DNA from: an uncultured Bacteroidota bacterium
GTDB taxonomy: Bacteria; Bacteroidota; Bacteroidia; Flavobacteriales; Flavobacteriaceae
Assembly (NCBI GenBank): GCA_902631125.1
Contig: CACOXF010000002.1
Coordinates: 52,947 to 116,946, forward strand
Direction: 5' to 3'
DNA length: 64,000 nucleotides
Positions 37,824-46,990 of the stretch are shown piece by piece. Numbering within the stretch: the first letter of the stretch is position 1; each line of letters opens with the position of its first letter. Below the pieces are notes generated by a model. It saw only the letters and a list, made by a program, of their open reading frames with translations. It was not told the origin of the DNA and made no database searches. A program made the position numbers and the translations under genes.

Positions 37824-40106
37824 ATGAAGAAATTAGTTTTTCTTATTCTTTCCCTAATCTTTTTAGGTTGTTCGCTACCAAACGATTCAATAGAATTTTA
37901 CGTAGACGTTAATGGGGACGACAGCAATCAAGGCACGCTTGAAGCCCCTTTTAAAACCATCTTGCAGGCAAAAAATGCAATTAGAGCACTCTCAGAACAA
38001 CAAAGACAAAATAACATAAATGTTTATTTAAGAGGAGGCACGCATACACTGTCAGAAACTGTTGTTTTTGAACTTGAGGACTCAGGAACAGATGATACCA
38101 AAATTACATACCAAGCGTATCAAAATGAAACTCCAATAATTTCATCTGGAATTCCATTAAGGGATTGGAAGAAACTAGACAACTACCCTACTGCTTTACC
38201 TGAATTAGCCAAAGGAAATGTATATGTTACAAACATTCCTGATGGTCTCGGTCGTTTTTATACCATGTTTGACGGAAATAAGCGAATTCCAGTTGCTCGA
38301 AAAGAAGGGTTTGATTTTAAGGATATTAATTATGTGCGCGCTAAAAGTATGAACGTACTACATGAAAAGGATCGGTATTTGCTTAGAAAATTAGAAATTA
38401 CAGGAGAAAAAATTTTAAAGTCATGGCCAAATCTTGAAGACATTGAAGTAGGTTTCGCTCCCGTTCCATGGACCATGAATATGATGCAATTAGAGTCTGT
38501 TAATGAAGAAAATGGTATCGCTTGGACGACCTTGGAAGCCAATGCACCTCCTGCAGCAAAAAAATCACACACCAAACCTTGGGTCGAAAATGTGATAGAT
38601 TATTTAGATACTAAAGGACATTGGGTGGTAAATACCCAGGAACGTAAAATTTATTATTGGCCAGAAAACGGAGAGCCCTCTGAAAATATAGTTATTCCTA
38701 AGCTAAAGGAGTACTTTAGAGTTGAGGGGAAAATAGATTATAATGGTCCTATAGATACTCCAACAAAAAACATTGTGTTTAAGGGATTAACTTTTATGCA
38801 TGGAGAACGTGACACATGGTGGAAAGGTCACAAAGGTTGGGGAATTCAACATGACTGGGATAAGTTTGATCGAGGAAATGCGATGCTTCGCTTCAGAGGA
38901 GCTCAGGACTGTGAAGTAACTGAATGTAGGTTTACTAACAGTGGTGGTTCGGCTATTCGTTTAGATCTACATGCTCAAAACATCAACATCAATAATAACA
39001 TGATTGATTTTGTTGGACATATGGGAATTTTACTCTGTGGCTATGGGCCTGGAACCAAAGACGTAAACAAAAACAACTCTATAACAAACAACTTAATTCA
39101 TCATGTTGGGCGCATTATGAAAATGGGTGCAGGAATATTTATCTGGCAAAGTGGAAGCAATTACGTTGCCAATAATTTAATTCATCATGTACCTAGAAAA
39201 GCAGTTGGTGTTTGTGGAATTAGAGTCCCTATCCTACAAAAAAGAGATATCGATTTTGATGAGGCATCTAAAACCATTCGTTGGGATGAAATAGATGCAT
39301 CAATAGCAAGTGAAGGTACTTTTTGGGAGCGTTACACTCCTTTTTTACATGCAAGGAACAACATTATTGAATATAACGAAGTGTATAGGGCATTAGAGGA
39401 ACTTGCAGATGGGTCTGCATTAAATGTCTCAGGGGCTGGGGAAGGAAATATAATGAGAAACAACTACGCGCATCATATTACAAGTCATGCCTCAGGAGTG
39501 ATGCGAACAGACGATTGGCAAAGGGGCACGACCTTTGAAAACAACATCATCTATATGGCTAATATTTCAGGAATTGTTCATAAAGGTTTTAACCATATTG
39601 TCAATAACATAATCGTAGATTGTAGCTCTAGAGAATCTATTCGTTTTGCCTCGTACCCAGATGAAGAAGCTGACTACGGCTCAAAGATTCAGAACAATAT
39701 TTACTACGAATCCAAAGACGCTATAAATTACTATAATATTTCTTACAGAGTCTCCGAAGGGATTTCAAAACCGGAGGATTGCGATACAGACAAGAACATC
39801 TTTTTTTGTGCTGGTGATATTAACCAAGCAAATAAATTTGTGGAAGCCAAAAGAAAAGATGGTATAGAGATTAACAGTATAGTTGCTGACCCATTATTTA
39901 AGGACATAGGAAACCAAAACTTTGAATTAAAATCAAAATCTCCAGCTTTCAAACTTGGGTTTAAAAAAATTGACATGAATAAAATTGGATTGAAAAAAAA
40001 TATTTTCCCCAAACGATACATCAAATTTGATGTTGAGGATATTGATGGTAGAAGACCTAATTTCCACAGAAACAGAAAAGGAGAAGAAACCTATGATTTC
40101 TGGTAG
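37824..40106 (+). CDS. Lipoprotein parallel beta-helix glycosidase, GH141-like
   Basis: 760 residues from ATG 37824 (MKKLVFLILSLIFLGC), which gives a clear lipobox with Cys16; an upstream in-frame ATG at 37812 is less likely. The body follows the preceding gene closely: PFKTILQAKNAIRAL, ITYQAYQNETPIISSG, GWGIQHDWDKFDRGNAMLRF, CRFTNSGGSAIRLDLHAQNI and VGHMGILLCGYGPGTKDVNK. The pair is therefore a recent tandem duplication with different cell locations, one soluble and one membrane-anchored. It leads four sulfatase genes on the same strand (28-bp gap to the first). Confidence 0.8.
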   Translation: MKKLVFLILSLIFLGCSLPNDSIEFYVDVNGDDSNQGTLEAPFKTILQAKNAIRALSEQQRQNNINVYLRGGTHTLSETVVFELEDSGTDDTKITYQAYQNETPIISSGIPLRDWKKLDNYPTALPELAKGNVYVTNIPDGLGRFYTMFDGNKRIPVARKEGFDFKDINYVRAKSMNVLHEKDRYLLRKLEITGEKILKSWPNLEDIEVGFAPVPWTMNMMQLESVNEENGIAWTTLEANAPPAAKKSHTKPWVENVIDYLDTKGHWVVNTQERKIYYWPENGEPSENIVIPKLKEYFRVEGKIDYNGPIDTPTKNIVFKGLTFMHGERDTWWKGHKGWGIQHDWDKFDRGNAMLRFRGAQDCEVTECRFTNSGGSAIRLDLHAQNININNNMIDFVGHMGILLCGYGPGTKDVNKNNSITNNLIHHVGRIMKMGAGIFIWQSGSNYVANNLIHHVPRKAVGVCGIRVPILQKRDIDFDEASKTIRWDEIDASIASEGTFWERYTPFLHARNNIIEYNEVYRALEELADGSALNVSGAGEGNIMRNNYAHHITSHASGVMRTDDWQRGTTFENNIIYMANISGIVHKGFNHIVNNIIVDCSSRESIRFASYPDEEADYGSKIQNNIYYESKDAINYYNISYRVSEGISKPEDCDTDKNIFFCAGDINQANKFVEAKRKDGIEINSIVADPLFKDIGNQNFELKSKSPAFKLGFKKIDMNKIGLKKNIFPKRYIKFDVEDIDGRRPNFHRNRKGEETYDFW

Positions 40107-40133
40107 GTTTCAGAAAAAAACTTACACTTAGAA

Positions 40134-41600
40134 ATGAGGAAAATTATAATATTTATTCAAATATTTGGATTGAGCATCTTTAACATTTGTGCTCAAAAAA
40201 CCGAGCAACCAAATATCCTCTTAATCATGTTAGATGATGTTAGTCCTGATCTATATGGGGCTTATGGTTTACCACAAGCTGTAAATACACCCAACGTAGA
40301 TAAATTGGCCTCTGAGGGGGTCATGTTTAAGACTTGTTATGCATCAGCAATGTGTGGTCCATCGAGAGTTCAAATCATGACTGGGAAATATGGAAGCTCT
40401 ACAGGTGTCACACATAATAGTATGTGGCTTGGAGATAGCAACGAAAATGTATACAAAGATCATCAGGCATTTGGTAAACTCTTGAAAGAAGCTGGTTATG
40501 CAACAGCTATTGCTGGAAAATGGCATGCTGGAAGATCAATGCCTTATGAAAAAGAAGTTGGTTTTGAAGAATACTGTCTTTGGGAAAGTTTAAAAGAAAT
40601 TGAAAAACTCCCAGGGTCTCCAGAATTTAAAGGACAAATGGAAGATTACAAAACAACATCACGTTATTGGCACCCTGGAATCGTTCAAAATCATCAATTA
40701 TTGGACACAAAACCAACCGATTTTGGTCCAGATATTTTTGCCAACTTCATTATGAACTTCATGGAAAGAAAAGTCAAAGAAGGCAAACCTTTTTTAGCTT
40801 ATTGGCCAAGTGTTGCGCCTCATGGTACAAGAAAAGGAATGCCAACAAATCCGCTAAGAGGAGAAGTAGGAGATTTAGGAAAGAAAAAGGATGGTATAGA
40901 AAATTACGAGCGCTTTAAATCTTTAAATGAGTACATAGACGTTTTGGTTGGTAAGGTGGTGAAAAAAATTAAAGATTTAGGAATTGAGGATAACACAATT
41001 ATCATATTCACATCAGACAACGGAACAGCGATTACAGCAAAAACTAGAGGAGTAGAAAGAGGCCCCCACGTAATTAATATTATATATGGTGCTGGAATAA
41101 AAAAACGTGGTGCCACAGATGAGTTAACCGACTTTTCTGATATTGCCCCAACCCTCGCAGATTACGCGGGTGCCAAACTTCCAAAAGGAAAAAAATTTGA
41201 TGGAGTCAGTCTTAAACCTTTTTTAACTGGAAAAACAGAAAAAACCAAAAAATTTATCTATGGATTTATTTCAACTAGCCAAATTGTACGTACCAAAAAC
41301 TATCTGCTTGAAGTGTTAAACCCAATGTTAGGAATGCCAAAAGGAAGGTTTTACTATACTGGCGAACACAGATTTGGCAAAGGCTATCAACTTGTGATTG
41401 ATGATCCTAAACACACAAAAGCGCGTAAAAGGTTTACGAAGTTTCTTAAGGATTTTCCGCCAATTACAGCAGACCATCCTTATTGGCAAACCAAACGAGG
41501 AAAGCGATTCCTAAAAGAATACACAAGTGAAAAATCGGTTAAAAAACATTTGTATAATCATAGGGATTACAAATTTTACGACGAAAGTAGTCGGCTATAA
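40134..41600 (+). CDS. S1 sulfatase
   Basis: 488 residues with signal peptide to about NICAQ21. EQPNILLIMLDDVSPDLYG, maturation motif CGPSR (Cys74), VAPHGTRKG and TIIIFTSDNGTAITAK identify an S1 sulfatase; the DELTDFSDIAPTLADYAGA segment is the usual late motif. The C-terminal 90 residues (FLKDFPPITADHPYWQTKRG) are basic and shared in outline with the sulfatase at 43236. Second gene of the plus-strand series. Confidence 0.95.
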   Translation: MRKIIIFIQIFGLSIFNICAQKTEQPNILLIMLDDVSPDLYGAYGLPQAVNTPNVDKLASEGVMFKTCYASAMCGPSRVQIMTGKYGSSTGVTHNSMWLGDSNENVYKDHQAFGKLLKEAGYATAIAGKWHAGRSMPYEKEVGFEEYCLWESLKEIEKLPGSPEFKGQMEDYKTTSRYWHPGIVQNHQLLDTKPTDFGPDIFANFIMNFMERKVKEGKPFLAYWPSVAPHGTRKGMPTNPLRGEVGDLGKKKDGIENYERFKSLNEYIDVLVGKVVKKIKDLGIEDNTIIIFTSDNGTAITAKTRGVERGPHVINIIYGAGIKKRGATDELTDFSDIAPTLADYAGAKLPKGKKFDGVSLKPFLTGKTEKTKKFIYGFISTSQIVRTKNYLLEVLNPMLGMPKGRFYYTGEHRFGKGYQLVIDDPKHTKARKRFTKFLKDFPPITADHPYWQTKRGKRFLKEYTSEKSVKKHLYNHRDYKFYDESSRL

Positions 41601-41632
41601 AAGAATTTGGATTTAATTTAAGAGTAGAATAA

Positions 41633-43231
41633 ATGAAGAAATCAAAACTAACAATTCATGCGTTTTTTATTTGTGTATTTACATTTTTTATACCTATCAT
41701 TTCATTCGCTCAAAAAAAAGATAATCCAAAATCAGATTTAAAAAAACAACCGAATATCATCTTCATTGTTACTGATGATCAACATCGCAATCAATTTAAT
41801 TTCTTAAAAGAAGGGCAAGACGAAAATGGAAACCCAACCAACCTTACTCCCAACATGGATAGATTGTCTCGAGAAGGAGTAATTTTTGATGAGAGTTACG
41901 TTAGTACCTCCGTTTGTACACCCAGTAGATACAGTATACTTACAGGAAATTATGCCAGTAGAGGCAGTAAAAAATCAAATATTAAAAGATATCAGGGGCA
42001 GACTAATGTAACGTGGAATGTGCGTATAAACTCAAATACTAACAATATTGCTAAAGAACTCCAAAAGAACGGCTATTTTACAGGTGGTGTTGGAAAAAAT
42101 CATGTAATATACTCAACAAACCCTCATAAAGTACCCTTAAATTCAAATCCAAGAGATTCTATTGTCAAATCACAGTTGTTTGAGAATCAATTAGCACAAA
42201 TCACCTCTTTTAAAAAAGTTGGATTTGATTACGCTGGATCCATTTACAAAGGAAATTTGCCAAATCATTACCCTAAAGTTGTAGAAGATCATAATATGGA
42301 ATGGATAGTTGATTCAGCTTTAACCTTTTTAACAGAGGCTGAAAAGAAAGAGAATCCTTTTTTCTTATATTTTGCTACAACCGTCGCTCATGGTCCTGAT
42401 AAATTAGGTTCAAAACACAAGGGGGATCCTTTGGCAACACCAATAGGATTTTTAGAAAAGCCTCTTGAAGTGATGCCCCCTCGTGAAACCATTGGTAAAC
42501 GTATTCAAGAAGCTGGTTTAGAGCAGGAAAAAACAGATGTATTATGGCTTGACGACGCTATTGGTGCATTACTCAATAAATTAGATGCCATCAACGAATT
42601 AGAAAACACCATTATATTTTTTATAAATGACCATGGTGTTGAATTTGGAAAAGGATCACTCTACCAAGGTGGTGTTGAAACGGTAAGTTTTGCATGGGGA
42701 CCATCTTACTTTAAAAGTGGTATCAGAACACATCAAATGGTTTCTAATATCGATTTGGTGCCTACTGCATTAGAACTGGCAAAAATAGAACCCGCAGAAA
42801 ACTATAAGATTGATGGCAGAAGCATGCTACCATTGCTACAAGGAAAAGATGAACCCATTCATAATTCGTTATATTTTGAATTGGGTGCTACCAGAGCCAT
42901 TTTAAAAGATGGAAAAAAATATCTAGCCTTTAAAGCCCCCGAAAATGTAAAAAACCGATTAGAGAAAAATGGTAAAAAAGCAACTCATTTATGTGATAAA
43001 GCTGGTGGAAGAGGTTCTGAAAGTCGTGCGTTAAAGTTTTATGCGAAAAACTATTTTTCTCAAGATCAGTTTTATGATATAAGCAAAGATCCTTTTGAAC
43101 AGGACAATGGCTATAAAAATACTTTTAACGAAGAACTTATTGAAGAGTTAAAACTTGAGCTCAAAAAGTACATTGACGATTTACCAGGGACTTTTCCCTT
43201 AAATATTTCGAAACCTATTGTAAAAAATTAG
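41633..43231 (+). CDS. S1 sulfatase
   Basis: 532 residues; signal peptide to about IISFAQ27. KQPNIIFIVTDDQHRNQ, maturation motif CTPSR (Cys95), ATTVAHGPDKLG and TIIFFINDHGVEFGKGSLYQGG. The second metal segment reads NDHGV instead of the common SDNG, which marks a distinct sulfatase subgroup but keeps the Asp-His/Asn ligands. Ends 4 bp before the next sulfatase start, so translation is probably coupled. Confidence 0.94.
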   Translation: MKKSKLTIHAFFICVFTFFIPIISFAQKKDNPKSDLKKQPNIIFIVTDDQHRNQFNFLKEGQDENGNPTNLTPNMDRLSREGVIFDESYVSTSVCTPSRYSILTGNYASRGSKKSNIKRYQGQTNVTWNVRINSNTNNIAKELQKNGYFTGGVGKNHVIYSTNPHKVPLNSNPRDSIVKSQLFENQLAQITSFKKVGFDYAGSIYKGNLPNHYPKVVEDHNMEWIVDSALTFLTEAEKKENPFFLYFATTVAHGPDKLGSKHKGDPLATPIGFLEKPLEVMPPRETIGKRIQEAGLEQEKTDVLWLDDAIGALLNKLDAINELENTIIFFINDHGVEFGKGSLYQGGVETVSFAWGPSYFKSGIRTHQMVSNIDLVPTALELAKIEPAENYKIDGRSMLPLLQGKDEPIHNSLYFELGATRAILKDGKKYLAFKAPENVKNRLEKNGKKATHLCDKAGGRGSESRALKFYAKNYFSQDQFYDISKDPFEQDNGYKNTFNEELIEELKLELKKYIDDLPGTFPLNISKPIVKN

Positions 43232-43235
43232 CCAC

Positions 43236-44753
43236 TTGACATTCAATTCGACAACATTTTTAAAACTTTTTAACTGGTCTTTATATCTTTTATTCTTTTC
43301 GCTAATGTTAAGCTGCGGAAATTTTAAAAACAGTTTAAAAGAAAGTAAAACCAAAAACCAAAAACCTAATATTATATTCATTTTATTAGACGATTTGGGC
43401 AAGGAATGGATAAGTAAATACGATGCTGATGATATCGAAACGCCTAATATTGATCTTTTAGCAAAAGAAGGAATGCAGTTCAATAATGCATGGTCAATGC
43501 CCCAATGCACGCCTTCGAGAGTTACTTTTTTAACCGGTCAATATCCATTTCGCCATGGTTGGGTTAATCATTACGATGTGCCACGATGGGGTCATGGTGT
43601 AAATTTTGACTCGAATAAAAATCCAAGTTTACCTAAAATAATGCAGCAAGCAGGTTACAAAACCTGTGCTGCAGGAAAATGGCAAATTAATGATTTTAGG
43701 CTACAACCAACAGTTATGAACGACCATGGTTTTGATGAATATGCAATGTGGACAGGTGTCGAAGGTGGTAATGAAACTTTAAGCCAAGAGCGTTATTGGA
43801 ATCCTTACATCCATACGACAAAGGGGAGTAAAACCTACGAAGGGCAATTCGGCGAGGATATTTTTACTGATTTCATCATTGATTTTATGAAAAAAAACAA
43901 AGATGAACCAATGTTGATTTACTATCCAATGTGTTTACCTCACGGACCATTAACAACTACCCCTAGTGAACCAAAAGTTTCAGGGAAAATGGAAAAGCAC
44001 AAAGCCATGGTTCGTTATACAGATGAAATTCTTGGAAAACTCGTCACAGCAATTGATAATCTGGGTATTAGAAATAACACCATTATTTTTTGGACAACGG
44101 ATAACGGAACTTCTGGAAATATAACAGGACGACTTAATGGAAAATCCGTTAGGGGTGGCAAAACATATTTGACCGAAAATGGTGTCAACCAACCTTTTAT
44201 CGTCAACTGGCCTGGAAGAGTTCCAGCTGGTGTTGAAACAGACGCGCTAGTTGATTTTAGTGATTTATTGCCAACCTTTACTGACCTTGGAGATGCTTCA
44301 CTGCCAAAAGATTATCATTTTGATGGAAAATCTTTCAAGGATGTCATTCTAGGATACAAAACAAAAAGTGACCGAGAATGGATTTTAACTATGGGGTCAC
44401 TACCAGCTCGATTAAATTATAAGCGTGCTACTAACCTTCATAAGTTTAGAGATAGAGCTTTAAGAGATAGAAATTATAAAGTGTTTGTTGATACTCTAGG
44501 GCAAATATCTCATGTTTATAACTTAAGAATTGATGCAGAAGAAAAGGAGAACTTGATTAATTCAAATTCAAAAAAAATTAAACCCATTCTAAAAAAATTC
44601 AAAACTATAATATCTAATTTTCCACCTGAGGATGCACAACCCAACTACACTAAATTAAGTTATTCGATTTACGATATAAGTCCTGAAACACTAAATCAAA
44701 GAGCAGAAAAATCGAGAAAGAGGTCTAATCATGCTCCATTGGTTGAATATTAG
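43236..44753 (+). CDS. S1 sulfatase, lipoprotein, TTG start
   Basis: 505 residues starting with TTG at 43236; no ATG precedes the lipobox (FFSLMLSC, Cys27) except one inside the signal segment, so the TTG is the best start. QKPNIIFILLDDLGKEW, maturation motif CTPSR (Cys91), YPMCLPHGPL and TIIFWTTDNGTSGN identify the enzyme. The short 4-bp gap to the preceding stop may supply re-initiation. Similar in general plan to 40134. Confidence 0.92.
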   Translation: MTFNSTTFLKLFNWSLYLLFFSLMLSCGNFKNSLKESKTKNQKPNIIFILLDDLGKEWISKYDADDIETPNIDLLAKEGMQFNNAWSMPQCTPSRVTFLTGQYPFRHGWVNHYDVPRWGHGVNFDSNKNPSLPKIMQQAGYKTCAAGKWQINDFRLQPTVMNDHGFDEYAMWTGVEGGNETLSQERYWNPYIHTTKGSKTYEGQFGEDIFTDFIIDFMKKNKDEPMLIYYPMCLPHGPLTTTPSEPKVSGKMEKHKAMVRYTDEILGKLVTAIDNLGIRNNTIIFWTTDNGTSGNITGRLNGKSVRGGKTYLTENGVNQPFIVNWPGRVPAGVETDALVDFSDLLPTFTDLGDASLPKDYHFDGKSFKDVILGYKTKSDREWILTMGSLPARLNYKRATNLHKFRDRALRDRNYKVFVDTLGQISHVYNLRIDAEEKENLINSNSKKIKPILKKFKTIISNFPPEDAQPNYTKLSYSIYDISPETLNQRAEKSRKRSNHAPLVEY

Positions 44754-44815
44754 CATTTGTAACTTTTGTGGTATTTTTTGAAATAAATGATAATAAGTTC
44801 ATCACGTTTCAAAAA

Positions 44816-44823
44816 TAACTTTG
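44816..44823 (+). promoter_or_regulatory. -7-like element before the small helical protein
   Basis: TAACTTTG matches the Bacteroidota -7 consensus TAnnTTTG exactly and lies 22 bp before the ATG at 44846. No clear -33 element was seen. The homologous gene at 54371 has TAAATTTG at nearly the same distance, which supports the call. Confidence 0.4.
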
Positions 44824-44845
44824 TTATTAACATAAATTATAAAAT

Positions 44846-45196
44846 ATGAAGGTTATGAAACATATTATCACTCCAATCGTTTTATTATTCATTACAATTT
44901 CGGTCTCTGCCCAATCTAAAGAAGAAAAAAAAGCTCAGAATAGAACTGATGAAATTGTTAAAGTATTATCGCTTGACCAAGAAGAAACTGTAAAAGTATA
45001 CGAAGCGCTTTTAGCGAAGGAAAAAAAGATTACTGTTTTAAAAGAAAAGCACAAAGACAATCAAGAAACTTTCAAAGCTGAAATGAAGGCATTATCTAGA
45101 GCTACAAACCGTGTTATGAAAGATTTCCTGGGAGGGGATAGAATGATGAAAATGCATGCACATTTTAAAGCAAAAAGGGAAAATTCTAAAAAATAG
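44846..45196 (+). CDS. Small secreted helical protein, Spy/CpxP-like outline
   Basis: 116 residues: signal peptide to about SVSAQ23, then a charged, nearly all-helical chain rich in Lys and Glu (DEIVKVLSLDQEETVKVYEALLAKEK ... RVMKDFLGGDRMMKMHAHF). The pattern of a helix with L-x-L-x-Q-x-x-x-V followed by a second helix recalls periplasmic Spy/CpxP-type proteins, but this is only a resemblance. It is a divergent paralogue of the protein at 54371 and of the N-terminal part of the fusion at 51756. Placed between two sulfatase genes of the locus. Function unknown; a chaperone or adaptor role is speculative. Confidence 0.8.
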   Translation: MKVMKHIITPIVLLFITISVSAQSKEEKKAQNRTDEIVKVLSLDQEETVKVYEALLAKEKKITVLKEKHKDNQETFKAEMKALSRATNRVMKDFLGGDRMMKMHAHFKAKRENSKK

Positions 45197-45238
45197 AGTT
45201 ATATTTCTTAAGTATCCTTGGTTCAAAATTTTTTGACT

Positions 45239-46765
45239 ATGAAAGTCATAAATAATATCCTCTTTAAGTTTATAATAATCATTGTTGGTGCGAACCTAAC
45301 TTCTTGTAATACCAATTCACAACATAAAAGCACAGCAAAAGAAACGTTGACTGCAAGCTTAAACGAGAAAAAACCCAACATACTACTTTTTTTTACTGAC
45401 GACCAAGGAACCTTAGATGCTGGGTGCTATGGCGCATCTGATATTCAAACACCAGTTTTAGACAAGTTAGCCACTCAAGGAATAAAATTTACACAAGCCT
45501 ATGGTCATACGGTTTGTTGTCCCTCTAGAGCTGCACTTTTAACCGGCCGTGCGCCACAACGTAGTGGCGTTAATCAATGGACCTCTTGTCATCCCGACGA
45601 CTACGAGGGTCGCGTAATGGATCTTAAAGAAATTACAATTGCTGAGCATTTAAAATCCTATGGCTATAAGACTGGATTAATTGGAAAGTGGCATCTGGGA
45701 GCGACAATGGATCATGGGCCTTTAGATCAAGGGTTTGATGAATTCTTTGGTTTTAGAGGCGGTTTTATTGATTATTATTCTCATAAATTTTTACATGCGA
45801 ATTGGCAAAGACCACAATTCCATGATCTCTATAGAAATAAAGAGGAGATATTTGAAGACGGAAAGTATTTTCCAGATATGCAAGTATCAGAGGCTAACAA
45901 ATTTTTAGAAGAAAGTAAAAATGAACCTTTCTTCCTTTATGTTTCGTTTAGTCTACCGCATTATCCTGAGCAACCAGATTCAACCTTTGTAAAACAATAT
46001 AAACATCTTGAATGGCCCAGAAGCTCTTACGCTCCAATGATTACAACTCTTGATCATAGAATGGGACAAATTTTAGAAAAATTAGATGAGCATGGATTAA
46101 GAGAAAACACCATAATAATTTATATGAGTGATAACGGACACTCAACTGAAGATTATTATAACTGGAATGAAAGTTATGGAGGAAATGGTGGAGGTGGCTT
46201 TACTGGAAAATGGAGAGGTGCAAAAGGAAGCTTATTTGAAGGCGGCATTAGAGTACCAGCGGTAATAAGTTATCCTAAATTATTTCCGCAAGGTGAAATA
46301 AGAGATCAAGCAATTGTAAATCTTGATATTCTACCTACCATTTGTGACATACTTGATATTCCAAACCCAAAGAATAAACTCGACGGCAAGAGCATTTTAG
46401 ATATAATAAAATCTGATGAAGCTAAATCGCCACACGAAGTTTTGCATTGGATGTGGCAAGGTATGTGGGCAGTTAGAAAAGGAAAATGGAAACTTATTTA
46501 TGATGGTCATGATACCACAGGAAAGTTCTCTATTCATCCTGAAAAAGAATTTGAAATGCCTGAATACTACTTAGCCAACTTAGATGATGAAAAACCAGAA
46601 GAAATAAACTATGCATTGAAAGAGCCCAAAATATTAAAAGAATTACTTACACTTCACCAAAGTTGGGCAAAAGATGTCTTTGAGGGTTCTGGTTACCCAG
46701 ACCCAAATTCAGTAGAAGGGAAAAAAGAAAAAATTATTAAAATGAAGGGAACTACCAAATTGTAA
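45239..46765 (+). CDS. S1 sulfatase, lipoprotein
   Basis: 508 residues from ATG 45239, preferred to the upstream TTG because it gives a proper lipoprotein signal (GANLTSC, Cys23). KKPNILLFFTDDQGTLDAGCYG, maturation motif CCPSR (Cys93; two Cys in a row), SLPHYPEQP and TIIIYMSDNGHSTEDYYN identify the family. WRGAKGSLFEGGIRVPAVISYP is the conserved late motif. Last gene of the plus-strand series; converges on the GH29 at 46991. Confidence 0.95.
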   Translation: MKVINNILFKFIIIIVGANLTSCNTNSQHKSTAKETLTASLNEKKPNILLFFTDDQGTLDAGCYGASDIQTPVLDKLATQGIKFTQAYGHTVCCPSRAALLTGRAPQRSGVNQWTSCHPDDYEGRVMDLKEITIAEHLKSYGYKTGLIGKWHLGATMDHGPLDQGFDEFFGFRGGFIDYYSHKFLHANWQRPQFHDLYRNKEEIFEDGKYFPDMQVSEANKFLEESKNEPFFLYVSFSLPHYPEQPDSTFVKQYKHLEWPRSSYAPMITTLDHRMGQILEKLDEHGLRENTIIIYMSDNGHSTEDYYNWNESYGGNGGGGFTGKWRGAKGSLFEGGIRVPAVISYPKLFPQGEIRDQAIVNLDILPTICDILDIPNPKNKLDGKSILDIIKSDEAKSPHEVLHWMWQGMWAVRKGKWKLIYDGHDTTGKFSIHPEKEFEMPEYYLANLDDEKPEEINYALKEPKILKELLTLHQSWAKDVFEGSGYPDPNSVEGKKEKIIKMKGTTKL

Positions 46766-46885
46766 ATATCAAAGAAATAAAAGATTTTTTGCCTGCAAAT
46801 AAAAACCTTTACAATACTTTAATTTATTGATTACATAAACACAATAGAGTTTGTACTATTTTCAATTTTTATCAAATAAATATCT

Positions 46886-46928
46886 AAAAAGAGGATATTC
46901 AATTCGGAAACGATCCCTATCATCCTCT
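46886..46928 (-). terminator. Probable terminator of the fucose catabolic operon
   Basis: Exact 7-bp inverted repeat AGAGGAT / ATCCTCT (46890-46896 and 46922-46928) with a long 25-base loop, followed on the minus strand by five T (46890-46886). It lies 63 bp beyond the GH29 stop at 46991. The long loop makes it a modest candidate. The same stretch also reads as a 27-codon open frame on the minus strand, considered under rejected items. Confidence 0.4.
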
Positions 46929-46990
46929 AATATGTTTTTTGAGAAAATTTTTTATTGTTTAAATAATAGTCTAAATGCTTCTAGTGTTAT

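Noticed and set aside
46903-46928. A 27-codon minus-strand frame over the terminator-like repeat, ending IEYPLFRYLFDKN
   Set aside because: Looks a little like a gene tail, but it is too short to assign and overlaps a plausible hairpin; no coupling with a neighbour supports it.
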